64,000 bases of DNA from Oceanisphaera profunda (lineage in GTDB: Bacteria > Pseudomonadota > Gammaproteobacteria > Enterobacterales > Aeromonadaceae). The DNA is taken from the NCBI RefSeq assembly GCF_002157895.1, contig NZ_CP021377.1, forward strand, positions 186,001 to 250,000. The letters are read 5' to 3'. Position numbers and translations under genes: made by a program. Below are positions 16,631-25,130 of the stretch, one piece after another. The notes beneath the pieces were generated by a model that worked only from the letters and a program-made list of their open reading frames with translations, was not told the origin of the DNA and made no database searches. How positions within the stretch are numbered: the stretch's first letter is position 1; each line of letters opens with the position of its first letter.

Positions 16631-17590
16631 GTGAGCACACTGCATCGAACTAAAAAAAACCAGACCAAACCTGACAGTAAAGGCCTGCACCCGAGAAATC
16701 TGCACCAGCAAGGCTATGACTTTACCGCGCTCATAAAAAGTTACCCACCATTGGCGCCTTATGTGAAACCAAACGCGCACGGTAACCTTTCCATCGCCTT
16801 TGCAGATCCATTGGCCGTAAAAACCTTAAATGCCGCGCTCTTAAAGCAACACTACAATATTAACGATTGGCATATTCCAGAAGGTGCGCTGTGTCCGCCT
16901 ATCCCTGGCAGAGCTGACTACATCCATTACATCGCGGAATTGCTCGGTGTTGCCGAACCGACTAGCAATCTGGATAAAGCCCTGCCTAAAATCACCTTGC
17001 TTGATATCGGCACCGGGGCAAATGGCATATATCCGCTACTCGCTTGCCAACTCTACGGTTGGCATTGTGTGGGCAGTGATATTAATACTCAGTCGCTGGA
17101 GAACGTCGCCTCGATTATCGCTCACAACCCCCAGCTAAAAGGCAGCTTCACCCTGCGCACGCAACAGGATAAAAATCATATTTTTGACGGCATCATTCAA
17201 GCGGGAGAATTTTTTGATGTTAGCGTATGCAACCCGCCCTTCCATGCATCAGCAGATGAAGCACTCAAAGGCAGCCAGCTTAAAGTCAACAATCTTGCGC
17301 GTCATCGCGGCGAGCAAACATCCACACCCACAGCTCCCACTTTAAATTTTGGTGGTCAAGATGCAGAGCTGTGGTGCAAGGGTGGCGAGCGCATGTTCCT
17401 TAAAAAGCTAATCAAAGAAAGCCATGCGTTTTCCACACAATGCCGCTGGTTTACCAGCTTGGTTTCAAAAATTGACAATGTGCAGCCTGCAAAAAAATTG
17501 ATTAGCAAGCTAGGGGCGGTCGATATACGGGAAATAGAAATGCAACAGGGAAATAAAATCACCAGAATACTGGCTTGGACATTTATCTAA
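16631..17590 (+). CDS. rlmF: 23S rRNA (adenine(1618)-N(6))-methyltransferase
   Basis: SAM-dependent methyltransferase that makes m6A1618 in 23S rRNA. The 319-residue protein has the family N-terminus (KGLHPRNLHQQGYDFTALIKSYPPLAPYV), motif I LDIGTGANGIYPLL near residue 131 and the catalytic N6-adenine motif VCNPPFHAS near residue 200, then GGERMFLKKLIKES. Length matches E. coli RlmF (308). The start is a GTG with no strong ribosome binding site. The assignment is firm because the NPPF and N-terminal motifs are both present. It stands alone, convergent with the GST gene. Confidence 0.95.
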   Translation: MSTLHRTKKNQTKPDSKGLHPRNLHQQGYDFTALIKSYPPLAPYVKPNAHGNLSIAFADPLAVKTLNAALLKQHYNINDWHIPEGALCPPIPGRADYIHYIAELLGVAEPTSNLDKALPKITLLDIGTGANGIYPLLACQLYGWHCVGSDINTQSLENVASIIAHNPQLKGSFTLRTQQDKNHIFDGIIQAGEFFDVSVCNPPFHASADEALKGSQLKVNNLARHRGEQTSTPTAPTLNFGGQDAELWCKGGERMFLKKLIKESHAFSTQCRWFTSLVSKIDNVQPAKKLISKLGAVDIREIEMQQGNKITRILAWTFI

Positions 17591-17601
17591 ACATCACAGC
17601 G

Positions 17602-18249
17602 CTAAGAAGGAAAAACCACCACGTCATCGCCCTCTTGCCATGGCTGAAACTTAGTCATAGCTTGTAGAAAGCATGCGTGTTCTAGCCATTGCTGTAGCCA
17701 CAACTGCAGCTTTGGGTACGGTAGGCGGTAAAAAACCTCACGATCCACATGGGCAAATTGGCGAACAAACGGCATGATGCCAATATCGGCAATGGTCGCG
17801 TTCTCCCCCATTAGATAAGGGTTTTTAGTTAGCAACGCCTCTAAAACCTGTAAAAAGGCTTCACCCCGTTGCCGATACTCGGCCTGAGTCATGTCAGGAT
17901 GACGATCCGCGTATTTATAACGATCCAGCCAATGTTTAAATTCGTTGTCGTTTTGCTCGATCAAGGCGTTGGCCTGCTGCAAAATCGTTGTATCTAACAG
18001 CCCGTGCGGATCTTGCTGCTCAAGCGCCCACACCATTATCTCCCGGCTCTCTGCAGTCACAGTACCATCAACAAGCTGTAACACAGGCACTGTGCCTTTC
18101 GGGCTAATCGCCAGCATTTGGGCCGGTTTGTTTTTCAGGGTTACCTCCCGCAGCTCCACCTGCAACTCGGCAAACAAGATGCCCAGACGAGCGCGCATGG
18201 CATAGGGACAGCGCCGAAAAGAGTACAAAAGATGAAGTGAGGAAGTCAT
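17602..18249 (-). CDS. Glutathione S-transferase family protein
   Basis: Cytosolic GST-fold protein of 215 residues. The N-terminal thioredoxin-like domain has SFRRCPYAMRARLGIL, where a Cys (C14) replaces the usual Ser or Tyr and gives a glutaredoxin-like CPYA site. It also has PKGTVPVLQL with the cis-Pro, and ESREIMVWAL for glutathione binding. The all-helical C-terminal domain starts near residue 90. A Cys in this position suggests an omega-like or thiol-transfer type of reaction rather than classical conjugation. Convergent with rlmF, with a gap of 11 bases. Confidence 0.85.
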   Translation of the reverse strand: MTSSLHLLYSFRRCPYAMRARLGILFAELQVELREVTLKNKPAQMLAISPKGTVPVLQLVDGTVTAESREIMVWALEQQDPHGLLDTTILQQANALIEQNDNEFKHWLDRYKYADRHPDMTQAEYRQRGEAFLQVLEALLTKNPYLMGENATIADIGIMPFVRQFAHVDREVFYRLPYPKLQLWLQQWLEHACFLQAMTKFQPWQEGDDVVVFPS

Positions 18250-18495
18250 GGCTATTTTTCGCAGTTGAATCGAGACCCGTGGCTCAGCATCGCTGATGCC
18301 AGCAGTGACTTAATGTCACCTTTGATCTCTGTGGTGGGTGGAAGTCGGTATGGATTTATATCATTAATTCTTTCAAAATCAATGGCGCTAACTTAAATGA
18401 CACTCAGCCGACGCAATGGCGCTGCTAACTATACTATTTTATTCGTCGACGGTTTCCAGTGCCCACGAAGACTCACCTTCTGGGCGGAAATTTTT

Positions 18496-19692
18496 CTAAA
18501 GCGATCTACTTAACGTCTTTTTCGCAAAAAATGAGATGATGATACCCGGAATAGATAAAACAACGGCAAAGTACACCAAGCTCATCGGAGAATAAACTCC
18601 CAGAAGTAGCCCTGCAGCAGAAGATGCGATCATAATGGAGAGATTGAATACAGAGGACTGTACTGACGTGGCAACATCTTTAGCGTTTTCTACCTGTCTG
18701 CTGACCGCTGCCTGCATTAAGGTAACTAATGGGCCAAACGAAAGCCCCCACAAAAAGAAAGCAACATGCCCCACCCCTATTGTTCTACCAAACATCAGTA
18801 ACGTGATCATAGAAATAATAAGTAATGCAAACATAGTGATGGTTAATAGTCTCAGATATTTGTCGGTAAGTTTTATAGCCAACAAAACAGAAATCATGGA
18901 ACCTATACCAAAAAACAATAAGGCACTTTCAATGCCTCCCGCTAGATCAATTTCATCAACAAGGCTGGTGATGTACACATAGGCACCATAATGTGCGGTA
19001 ACGCCAAGCAGGGTAAGCAATAGAATGACTAGAACAGCTGGATTCCTTAACACGGCAAAAGGTGAGGAGCTTTTGGTGAGCTTTTCTCCGGGTATTGAAG
19101 GCAAAGCAAATAAACTAATAACTGCAATGGCAAGAATAACCACTCCAAGGCCAACGAACTCAGCTCGCCAGCCATATTCATTCCCAATAGTAGTCATTAT
19201 GGGCATTCCAATACTAATTCCCAACGTGGTGCCCGCCATAATGACCGCAATCGCCTTCCCATGATGTTTCTCATCTACCAACCGCATCCCGTAGGCTGCA
19301 ATCATTGGCCACATCACCCCTGCACAAATGCCTCCGATAATCCTAAGAAAAACAATAACGTTATAATCGTGAACGAGTCCTACGATAATGTTTGAAACGG
19401 AAAATCCACTCAACAAAAGCAGCAACAAGTGCTTGCGATTGAATTGCATCGTCATTGAAATGAGAGGAATTGCAAATATCGCTGAAGCAATTGCATAATA
19501 GCCAACCAAATTACCTGTTTGAATCTCATTAATATTGAGATCAGCCATCATTAATGGGAGAACACCCGAGGGCATCAACTCCGACAGTATCCCTACAAAG
19601 GTCACTGACGACATCAAGATCATAATCATCCACGGAAAAAGACTAGCGGTTTTATGATAAATATTTTGAGTACTCACAATTTGTTTTTCCAT
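18496..19692 (-). CDS. MFS transporter, DHA1-like drug/solute exporter
   Basis: Twelve-TM major facilitator protein of 398 residues. The N-terminal half has GVLPLMMADLNINEIQTGNLVGYYAI, typical of the YdhP/AraJ-like DHA1 group, a motif-A-like loop (MQFNRKHLLLLL) and a motif-C-like glycine-rich helix (VIMAGTTLGISIGMPIMTTIG). A second half of six segments follows. Many Ile and Lys codons and a lower GC content than most neighbours hint at a different history, possibly transfer. No regulator is adjacent. The gene is flanked on its upstream side by the repeats at 19821-19980. The substrate is unknown. Confidence 0.85.
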   Translation of the reverse strand: MEKQIVSTQNIYHKTASLFPWMIMILMSSVTFVGILSELMPSGVLPLMMADLNINEIQTGNLVGYYAIASAIFAIPLISMTMQFNRKHLLLLLLSGFSVSNIIVGLVHDYNVIVFLRIIGGICAGVMWPMIAAYGMRLVDEKHHGKAIAVIMAGTTLGISIGMPIMTTIGNEYGWRAEFVGLGVVILAIAVISLFALPSIPGEKLTKSSSPFAVLRNPAVLVILLLTLLGVTAHYGAYVYITSLVDEIDLAGGIESALLFFGIGSMISVLLAIKLTDKYLRLLTITMFALLIISMITLLMFGRTIGVGHVAFFLWGLSFGPLVTLMQAAVSRQVENAKDVATSVQSSVFNLSIMIASSAAGLLLGVYSPMSLVYFAVVLSIPGIIISFFAKKTLSRSL

Positions 19693-19820
19693 AGGTTTTT
19701 AAAGTTTAGTGCCTTGGCTGTTGCGAGGTTAACGTATGTTAAAACAGGCGGTACACATTGGCTAATCCAATAGACATAAGTAGTCACGTATAACTTATGT
19801 GGCAGTGTTCATCTGCATGC

Positions 19821-19875
19821 GCCAGCAATGTTGGCAGCGGCTGGCATGGGCACTCGCCGCCCCCAAAATGTGTAC
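19821..19875. repeat. Dispersed intergenic repeat, GCCAGC...TGTGYACA type
   Basis: A stretch of about 55 bases with GCCAGCA, GTTGGCAGC, CTGGCATGGGCA, CTCGCCGC and TGTGTACA. The same order of blocks is found at 23108-23171. The left GCCAGC...GTTGGC part is itself an inverted repeat. No gene. With the next repeat it fills most of the gap 19693-20045. Confidence 0.5.
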
Positions 19876-19884
19876 AGTAGCGGG

Positions 19885-19980
19885 AGCCTCCTCAATACAT
19901 CAAACTCGAATCTTTCAAGTTTAGATACCTTAAGGAAATCAAACCAATTCACATGGGTTGCTCGTTAGTTAGGGCGGGTA
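19885..19980. repeat. Dispersed intergenic repeat, copy B
   Basis: Resembles 14549-14640, as described there. It lies immediately to the right of a different repeat type (19821-19875), so the two families are joined here, while at 14549 and 23108 they stand alone. Confidence 0.5.
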
Positions 19981-20045
19981 AGGGTTCCCTAATTTAGGAC
20001 CAGAAGACAGGGCCTAGGCTTAAAAAGGGCTTTACCCCCTTTAAT

Positions 20046-21512
20046 TCATTTTTTTATTTTATCCCAAATGCGTCGATGTAACCGCCGGCTTCCGCTAAGG
20101 CTCTCGCATTGCTGCTGATCCTCGCCTACTGGATCAAGTAAGTTCTGAGAAGCCACATATGCCGCTAATTCGTCATTATCCTCCTGCTCGAAAGGTCGAA
20201 GCGAACGCCCTGTTCCCCTCAATGTTTCGATAGCGGCGATCATCTTACCTTTGCCGAGCAGGAGGCGATGTACCTCTTCGATGGGGGTGTTGAGATGTTC
20301 GGCAATTAAACCAGCACGGATTTCGCTGATCTTCGTCTCTATACTCTGGCCGCTGTTGGCACTTGCATCAATCGCTACGTCGCACTCGCTATCAAATCCA
20401 AGCGAGCGGTTGTTCATATTTGAGGATCCGATGCGAATGATTCGGTCGTCTACAATCATGAGCTTGGCGTGCACGTAAACAGGGGTACCGCCTTCAGTAA
20501 AAGGATGATAAATACGAAACCGCTGGTGTGCATCCGTCGTGGCCAACATCGCTACTAACTGGCTACGCGCCGTATCCATCGCAACCTGTTCCAGCCAACC
20601 GTCCGCGGTCTGCGGCATAATAACAACAAACTCTGGTGGGTCTTCCTCCTTAAGACGGCGAGCGATGGCGGCCGCAATAGTTCTTGATGCGAAGTACTGG
20701 TTTTCGACGTAAACGAAATTTTTCGCTGTCGCTATCATATCGAGAAACAGAGCCTCATTTTCTCTAATCGATTGCACGTCACGAAACTCTCCGCGAGTTC
20801 GCGCTATCGCGACTGTGACAGACTCGAAGTCGGACGGTTTTCGCAAAGACCAATGCGCCGCATTCTCGACTGTTGGTAAAGGCTTTCCGGTGGCCCGCTC
20901 CCACCGCTCTGAGGCCAGATCGTGCAATCGGCTCGCGGCGGGTCCGCTCAGTGCCATCGAAATGTCATGCCAGGGTTCTAAAGGCTCGCCGTCCGGCGAG
21001 ACCCGTCGAGGATCGTTCTCTAGGTGTTCGCGCGTATCCCACCTTCCGCTGGTGACATCTATGCCTCCGCAAAATGCCATACCACCATCGATTATCACGA
21101 GTTTTTGATGATGGCTCGCGCCAATTGGATGCATCCCGTCAAACTTAATTCTTAAACGATTACTAAACATCCAACGCACTATGGTGAAAATCATTCGTCC
21201 GCGAAGCAGAATCTTTAAGGCGCCAAAGTTCCATTTCAAAATATAAATGCGTAGGGTTTTATTCCTTTTGAGCAGACGGACAATGAAAGCGCGGAGGCTT
21301 TCTGATCCGTTTCCACCTTGTAAACTGACCCTAGTATCGAAATCCCAACCGATAAATACAACTTGGTGCTTAGCAGCCAATAACGCTTCTTGAAGGTCAG
21401 CGAAATATTCCTCACCATCTATGATAACCGATACATGATCTGCGAGTTCTACCGCTGCGCAGTTTATCCCTGGCTGAAAAATGGAAAGACGGGCAATCGA
21501 ATTAGACGACAT
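20046..21512 (-). CDS. Phospholipase D superfamily protein (cardiolipin synthase-like)
   Basis: PLD-superfamily enzyme of 488 residues with two HKD motifs: HHQKLVIIDGGMAFCGGIDV near residue 133 and HAKLMIVDDRIIRIGSSNMNN near residue 346. Both catalytic His and Lys residues are present, so it should be active. The likely reaction is phosphatidyl transfer or phospholipid hydrolysis. There is no signal peptide and no clear N-terminal TM pair as in Cls, which makes a cytosolic or peripheral hydrolase more likely than a classical cardiolipin synthase. A GGAGGG lies eight bases before the ATG. It is transcribed away from the DUF2254 gene, with 195 bases between the two start codons. Confidence 0.88.
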   Translation of the reverse strand: MSSNSIARLSIFQPGINCAAVELADHVSVIIDGEEYFADLQEALLAAKHQVVFIGWDFDTRVSLQGGNGSESLRAFIVRLLKRNKTLRIYILKWNFGALKILLRGRMIFTIVRWMFSNRLRIKFDGMHPIGASHHQKLVIIDGGMAFCGGIDVTSGRWDTREHLENDPRRVSPDGEPLEPWHDISMALSGPAASRLHDLASERWERATGKPLPTVENAAHWSLRKPSDFESVTVAIARTRGEFRDVQSIRENEALFLDMIATAKNFVYVENQYFASRTIAAAIARRLKEEDPPEFVVIMPQTADGWLEQVAMDTARSQLVAMLATTDAHQRFRIYHPFTEGGTPVYVHAKLMIVDDRIIRIGSSNMNNRSLGFDSECDVAIDASANSGQSIETKISEIRAGLIAEHLNTPIEEVHRLLLGKGKMIAAIETLRGTGRSLRPFEQEDNDELAAYVASQNLLDPVGEDQQQCESLSGSRRLHRRIWDKIKK

Positions 21513-21707
21513 GAAAAGACCCTCCGTTGGTGACTAACCACAACAATATAACCCACCCAATAACTACAATTTAAGCAGATTGCGAAATCAAATAAACCTA
21601 CCAGACTAAAATTGTTGTGTTCGTGAAAATAAAGTAGTGCATCGCCTACGAATTTTAGTATAAAGACGGCAACCCACCACGCAGGAAGCCCAGTTGGAGT
21701 GCTCAAG

Positions 21708-22997
21708 ATGATCCGTAATAAAATCAAGTTCACGATTCAAAATTTGCAGGAAAAGCTTTGGATTAAGCCACTCGGCTATGCATTCCTGGCTGTGCTTGCT
21801 GTATTGGTATCACATTTTGCGGATAGTTTACCGAACCAGAATACGGTTCCCGACATCAGCATCGAAACCATCGAAAAATTATTGACGGTCATTTCGGCTA
21901 GCATGTTAGGCGTTGCTACCTTCGCGGTGGCTTCAATGGTATCAGCCTATGCATCAGCAGGAGGCAGCGCGACGCCGAGAGCATTTACTTTGATTATTTC
22001 AGATGGCTTATCACAGACGGCCCTGTCCAGCTTCATAGGGGCATTCATTTTTAGCATAGTTGGGATTATCGCAATCAAGATTGGCTATTTTGCTGTCGCC
22101 GGACGCTTTGTAATTTTTCTCCTGACTATTTCGATTTTTGCTTGGGTCGTAGTGACGTTTGTTCGCTGGGTCGACAATATCGCTCGTCTCGGACGCATGG
22201 GTAACACGATAGAAAAGGTCGATACGGCAACGCGTGAAGCTTTTCAGCTCTGGCCTCGCAGCGCTCCACTGGGAGGACAGCCCGTGGATAAAATCCCGGA
22301 GGGCGGTATAGATCTCTTCTCGGAACAGTTTGGTTTCATTCGCCAAATTGACACGGGTCGGTTGAATCAATGGGCCAAGGACAACGACGCTTTCATCTAC
22401 CTTCAAAGCTTGCCCGGTGCTTTCATACATCCGCAGCGCAAATTACTGACAGTGCAATCCGTATCTGCCAATACGGAGCTGGATATGTCTGACCTCCTTG
22501 GAGCTTTCGACCTTGGCGATCGCCGCACGTTTGGCAATGACCCGCGCTTTGGACTGATCGCAATGTCCGAGATTGGCTCAAGGGCACTTTCACCTGGGAT
22601 CAATGATCCAGGAACTGCCATCGATATCGTCATCCGGATGTCACGAATAATTCGCGACTGGAATAGTTCGCTACCAGACGATGAACTTATAGAGCCGGAA
22701 CTAGAACGAGTGTTTGTGACACCACTCGATGTGAACGATGTTCTTGAGGATTCATACGCAGCTATTTGCAGAGATGGAGTGGGCTCGGCGGAAGTTGGGA
22801 TATGGATACAGAAATCACTCGCCTGGCTCGTTCAAACAGAAGACCCAGATTTAAGGAACGCCGCTTGCAAGTGGGCGAACCTCTCCTTCAAACGCGCACA
22901 ACAGGAAATAACATTCGAGCATGATCTGGAACGGGTAAGTCATGCACATGAGGCGCTGGTAGAGCTGAGCTCCGCTCGAATAACAACCACACGCTAA
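21708..22997 (+). CDS. DUF2254 family membrane protein
   Basis: A 429-residue protein of the DUF2254 family. About four TM helices fill the first 170 residues (for instance LGYAFLAVLAVLVSHFADSL and LLTVISASMLGVATFAVASM). A large soluble C-terminal domain follows, with the conserved block RTFGNDPRFGLIAMSEIGSRALSPGINDPGTAIDIV. That ALSPGINDPGTA motif is the family signature. The frame is open from a GTG at 21699, but TTGGAG lies eight bases before the ATG at 21708, which is preferred. Function is not known. It diverges from the PLD-family gene. Confidence 0.85.
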   Translation: MIRNKIKFTIQNLQEKLWIKPLGYAFLAVLAVLVSHFADSLPNQNTVPDISIETIEKLLTVISASMLGVATFAVASMVSAYASAGGSATPRAFTLIISDGLSQTALSSFIGAFIFSIVGIIAIKIGYFAVAGRFVIFLLTISIFAWVVVTFVRWVDNIARLGRMGNTIEKVDTATREAFQLWPRSAPLGGQPVDKIPEGGIDLFSEQFGFIRQIDTGRLNQWAKDNDAFIYLQSLPGAFIHPQRKLLTVQSVSANTELDMSDLLGAFDLGDRRTFGNDPRFGLIAMSEIGSRALSPGINDPGTAIDIVIRMSRIIRDWNSSLPDDELIEPELERVFVTPLDVNDVLEDSYAAICRDGVGSAEVGIWIQKSLAWLVQTEDPDLRNAACKWANLSFKRAQQEITFEHDLERVSHAHEALVELSSARITTTR

Positions 22998-23107
22998 CTG
23001 GAGTTGATAACCAGAGCAGACGCTCATAATGATCATGTTAAAAAACCACGATGAGGATTAGCTAAACACCCAGCACTAAATACTGATTTTTAAGCACTAC
23101 ACGAGCC

Positions 23108-23171
23108 GCCAGCATCAGGTTGGCAGCTACTGACATGGGCAACTCGCTGCATGCCTAAGTGTGCACATGCG
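23108..23171. repeat. Dispersed intergenic repeat, second GCCAGC-type copy
   Basis: Matches 19821-19875 block for block (GCCAGCA, GTTGGCAGC, CTGACATGGGCA, CTCGC, TGTGCACA) with small insertions. Lies between the DUF2254 gene and the exported protein at 23221. Confidence 0.5.
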
Positions 23172-23220
23172 TAATGCTACTGACAGAAAATGCCAACGCT
23201 CTTGAGCTCTTGTTAGGTAC

Positions 23221-23667
23221 TCATTCTGTTCGTTGGAGCTCAATGCCTTCAATATTTTGAACGATGCTTTTTTCACCAACGCATTTAACGGTAGCAACCA
23301 ATTCTTGGTTGATTTCTACATTTACCCCTGCCTCGACGGCATGTTCGTCAGACAGCTTATCGACTGACCAAAATACGTTGTAATCTGTGTTGCCGTTCGG
23401 AATATTTACAGAATAGGTGATGTAACGGCCAATGCCTTCCCATTGGTATGTGCTGGCTTTATTACGTGGAACGGTTACAACAATTTCTGGTTTTGAATTC
23501 GGAAAACCAAAAGAATAACTGACAGTCTTTCCCGCATCGCAAACTTCGATCAGCTTACTTTTACCTGTGAGACAGGAGAAAATGGTTTGTTCATCTCTAT
23601 CGCACTTTGCAGAAGCATATCCAGAGAAAAAAACAGTCATTATTAAAATGCCAGCAAATTTTTTCAT
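23221..23667 (-). CDS. Small exported protein of unknown function
   Basis: A 148-residue protein that I do not recognise. The ATG at 23667 is preceded by GGAAAG and gives a clear signal peptide (MKKFAGILIMTVFFSGYASA). The frame is open further upstream, but the extension is implausible. The mature part starts with CDRDEQTIFSCLTGKSKLIEVCDAGKTVSYSFG, so three Cys lie within about 22 residues and may form disulfides. It then consists of predicted beta strands (KPEIVVTVPR, YITYSVNIPNGNTDYNVFW, ELVATVKCVG). A periplasmic beta-sandwich is likely. There is no obvious partner gene. Confidence 0.6.
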   Translation of the reverse strand: MKKFAGILIMTVFFSGYASAKCDRDEQTIFSCLTGKSKLIEVCDAGKTVSYSFGFPNSKPEIVVTVPRNKASTYQWEGIGRYITYSVNIPNGNTDYNVFWSVDKLSDEHAVEAGVNVEINQELVATVKCVGEKSIVQNIEGIELQRTE

Positions 23668-24017
23668 AAACTTTCCGTAATTGAATGTTGATATGCCTAA
23701 TGCCTCAAACGCAGGTACTACTACGCTGCGACCGTGTAATTTGCCTTGTTTAGGCTCTTTAAAACTAAGGTTTACCGCTATTTTTAAGCTCTTCACCCGT
23801 GATTTATGCGAAAACAGATGGCGAGCTGGCAGGCTACCGCCGAGCCTTGTAGGCGACTACTGCCTCATTTCCGATTTAACTTAACCTTGGTCACCTGCTT
23901 AACGGCTTGATTTACAACCGCTATTGCAACGAAACTTTAAACCCAAATGAAGCTGGTTGATTATAAGCAATGTCGACTGAGAATATAAGCGCGATATGTT
24001 TGCCCATGCTATAGACA
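23668..24017. other. Non-coding gap
   Basis: About 350 bases upstream of the small exported protein on its promoter side. I see no gene and no repeat that recurs elsewhere in the window. Confidence 0.4.
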
Positions 24018-24047
24018 ATAAAAAGCCGCCTTATTTTCATAAGGCGG
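24018..24047 (-). terminator. Rho-independent terminator of the amine oxidase operon
   Basis: On the minus strand the stem GCCGCCTTAT with its complement and a four-base loop (24024-24047) is followed by a run of T. It lies 42 bases after the ridA-like stop codon. Confidence 0.8.
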
Positions 24048-24088
24048 CAGCTCTTCAATAACGCTGTAAACTTATTACATAATGTAAA

Positions 24089-24601
24089 TTAAGGGCGTAC
24101 GGCGGAGACTTCAATTTCGATTAACCAGCCTGGGTTAACCAGTGCAGCTACTTCTACTGCTGAGCGTACCGGTAAGTTAGGCTGCTCTTTAGTACCAAAA
24201 AACTGAGTGTAGCCTTTCATAAAGCCAGAAAAATCAACTTTGCCTTCTTCTGCCACCAAGAACACCTGCATGCGATACACATCGCCCATAGTGAGGTTGA
24301 GGCTCTCTAAGCTTTTTTCGACAGCCTTTAAAGTAGAGACGGTTTGTTCTTCTATGGTGCCGAAAGCTTTTAAGCTGTTAGGGTCGGCTTTCTCGTCAAT
24401 CACGGTAGGCACTTGACCGCTTAAGTGCACCACTGTTTTATTGGCCGGTACTTCTACCGCCAATGAAATAGGAAAATCAGAGTTTGGGAGTTTATGGCGA
24501 ATTAGCTCACCTTCTGCGGCTTGAGCTGAACTTGCGGCAGTCAGCATCATGAGGCCCATGGCTAGACCGGACATTTTGTAGCCAGAAATCAGTGTGCTCA
24601 T
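24089..24601 (-). CDS. Exported RidA-family (YjgF/UK114) protein
   Basis: RidA-type protein of 170 residues with a signal peptide (about residues 1-28, ending SAQA). RidA enzymes hydrolyse reactive enamines and imines released by amino-acid-processing enzymes. The catalytic arginine is kept as R146 in LPVRSAVEV, as are the family blocks VVHLSGQVP and LNLTMGDVYRMQVFLV. Classical RidA is cytoplasmic, so this one is unusual in being exported. It is the last gene of a set with a c-type cytochrome and a Tat-exported amine oxidase, 115 bases after the cytochrome. That places an imine-hydrolysing activity where the oxidase would make its imine product. Confidence 0.88.
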   Translation of the reverse strand: MSTLISGYKMSGLAMGLMMLTAASSAQAAEGELIRHKLPNSDFPISLAVEVPANKTVVHLSGQVPTVIDEKADPNSLKAFGTIEEQTVSTLKAVEKSLESLNLTMGDVYRMQVFLVAEEGKVDFSGFMKGYTQFFGTKEQPNLPVRSAVEVAALVNPGWLIEIEVSAVRP

Positions 24602-24716
24602 TTAAGCTCCTTAAAGGGTTAGATAAGTGTTACATATTTTATGCATGTATGAATAAATGGATATTTGGTTAAGCGCCCTATTTACGGCGCCAAACTTTCG
24701 CTTAGCGCCGCTTGGT

Positions 24717-25121
24717 TTAGCGTTTAGTGACCGCCTTTACCTCTTCAATGGTGACTTTTTCTGAGTAGTCGTTACCAAAGTGAGTGCGCACATAGTTTAC
24801 AACTTCAACTATCTGCTCGTCTGAGAGGTAACTCTTAAAACTCGGCATGCCGCCAAAACCATTGGTTAGCACATATATGGGATAACCTGCGGAGCTGAGC
24901 TTAGGGTTATTGGCAAGGGCCGGATAAAAACCGGCGCCCGTGTGCACGCCTTTACCGTCTTCCATGTGGCAGCCTTGGCAAATGCTGCTATACAGCTCTT
25001 CACCGGTTTTTTGCTCAAACTGGCCACTCTCAGATACGCTGGGAGTACCTGCTAACGCCCCAACGCTCATCAAAGAACTGGCGGCTAGCATAAGAGCGGA
25101 TGTGGTTAATTTTTTCATCAT
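24717..25121 (-). CDS. Periplasmic c-type cytochrome
   Basis: Class I cytochrome c of 134 residues. Signal peptide at about residues 1-24 (ASSLMSVGALA). The single haem motif is CQGCH (C48, C51, H52), and M92 in GFGGMPSF is the probable sixth ligand. The C-terminal LSDEQIVEVVNYVRTHFG is the usual last helix. It is the second gene of the operon, nine bases after the amine oxidase stop. Its likely role is to take electrons from the oxidase and pass them to the respiratory chain, as proposed for cytochromes that partner nicotine-type amine dehydrogenases. That role is inferred from gene order. Confidence 0.9.
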   Translation of the reverse strand: MMKKLTTSALMLAASSLMSVGALAGTPSVSESGQFEQKTGEELYSSICQGCHMEDGKGVHTGAGFYPALANNPKLSSAGYPIYVLTNGFGGMPSFKSYLSDEQIVEVVNYVRTHFGNDYSEKVTIEEVKAVTKR

Positions 25122-25130
25122 TAACTCCTA

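Noticed and set aside
21464-21733. Minus-strand frame of 89 residues with hydrophobic segments between the PLD and DUF2254 genes
   Set aside because: It overlaps the 5' ends of both divergent genes, has no ribosome binding site and occupies the space needed for their promoters. The hydrophobic run could be chance in AT-rich DNA.
23108-23220. GTTAGGT near 23213 and GTTAGGC near 4498 suggested integron attC sites
   Set aside because: The matching RYYYAAC partner and the typical imperfect palindrome are not found at the right distance, the genes do not form a same-strand cassette array, and no integrase gene is present.
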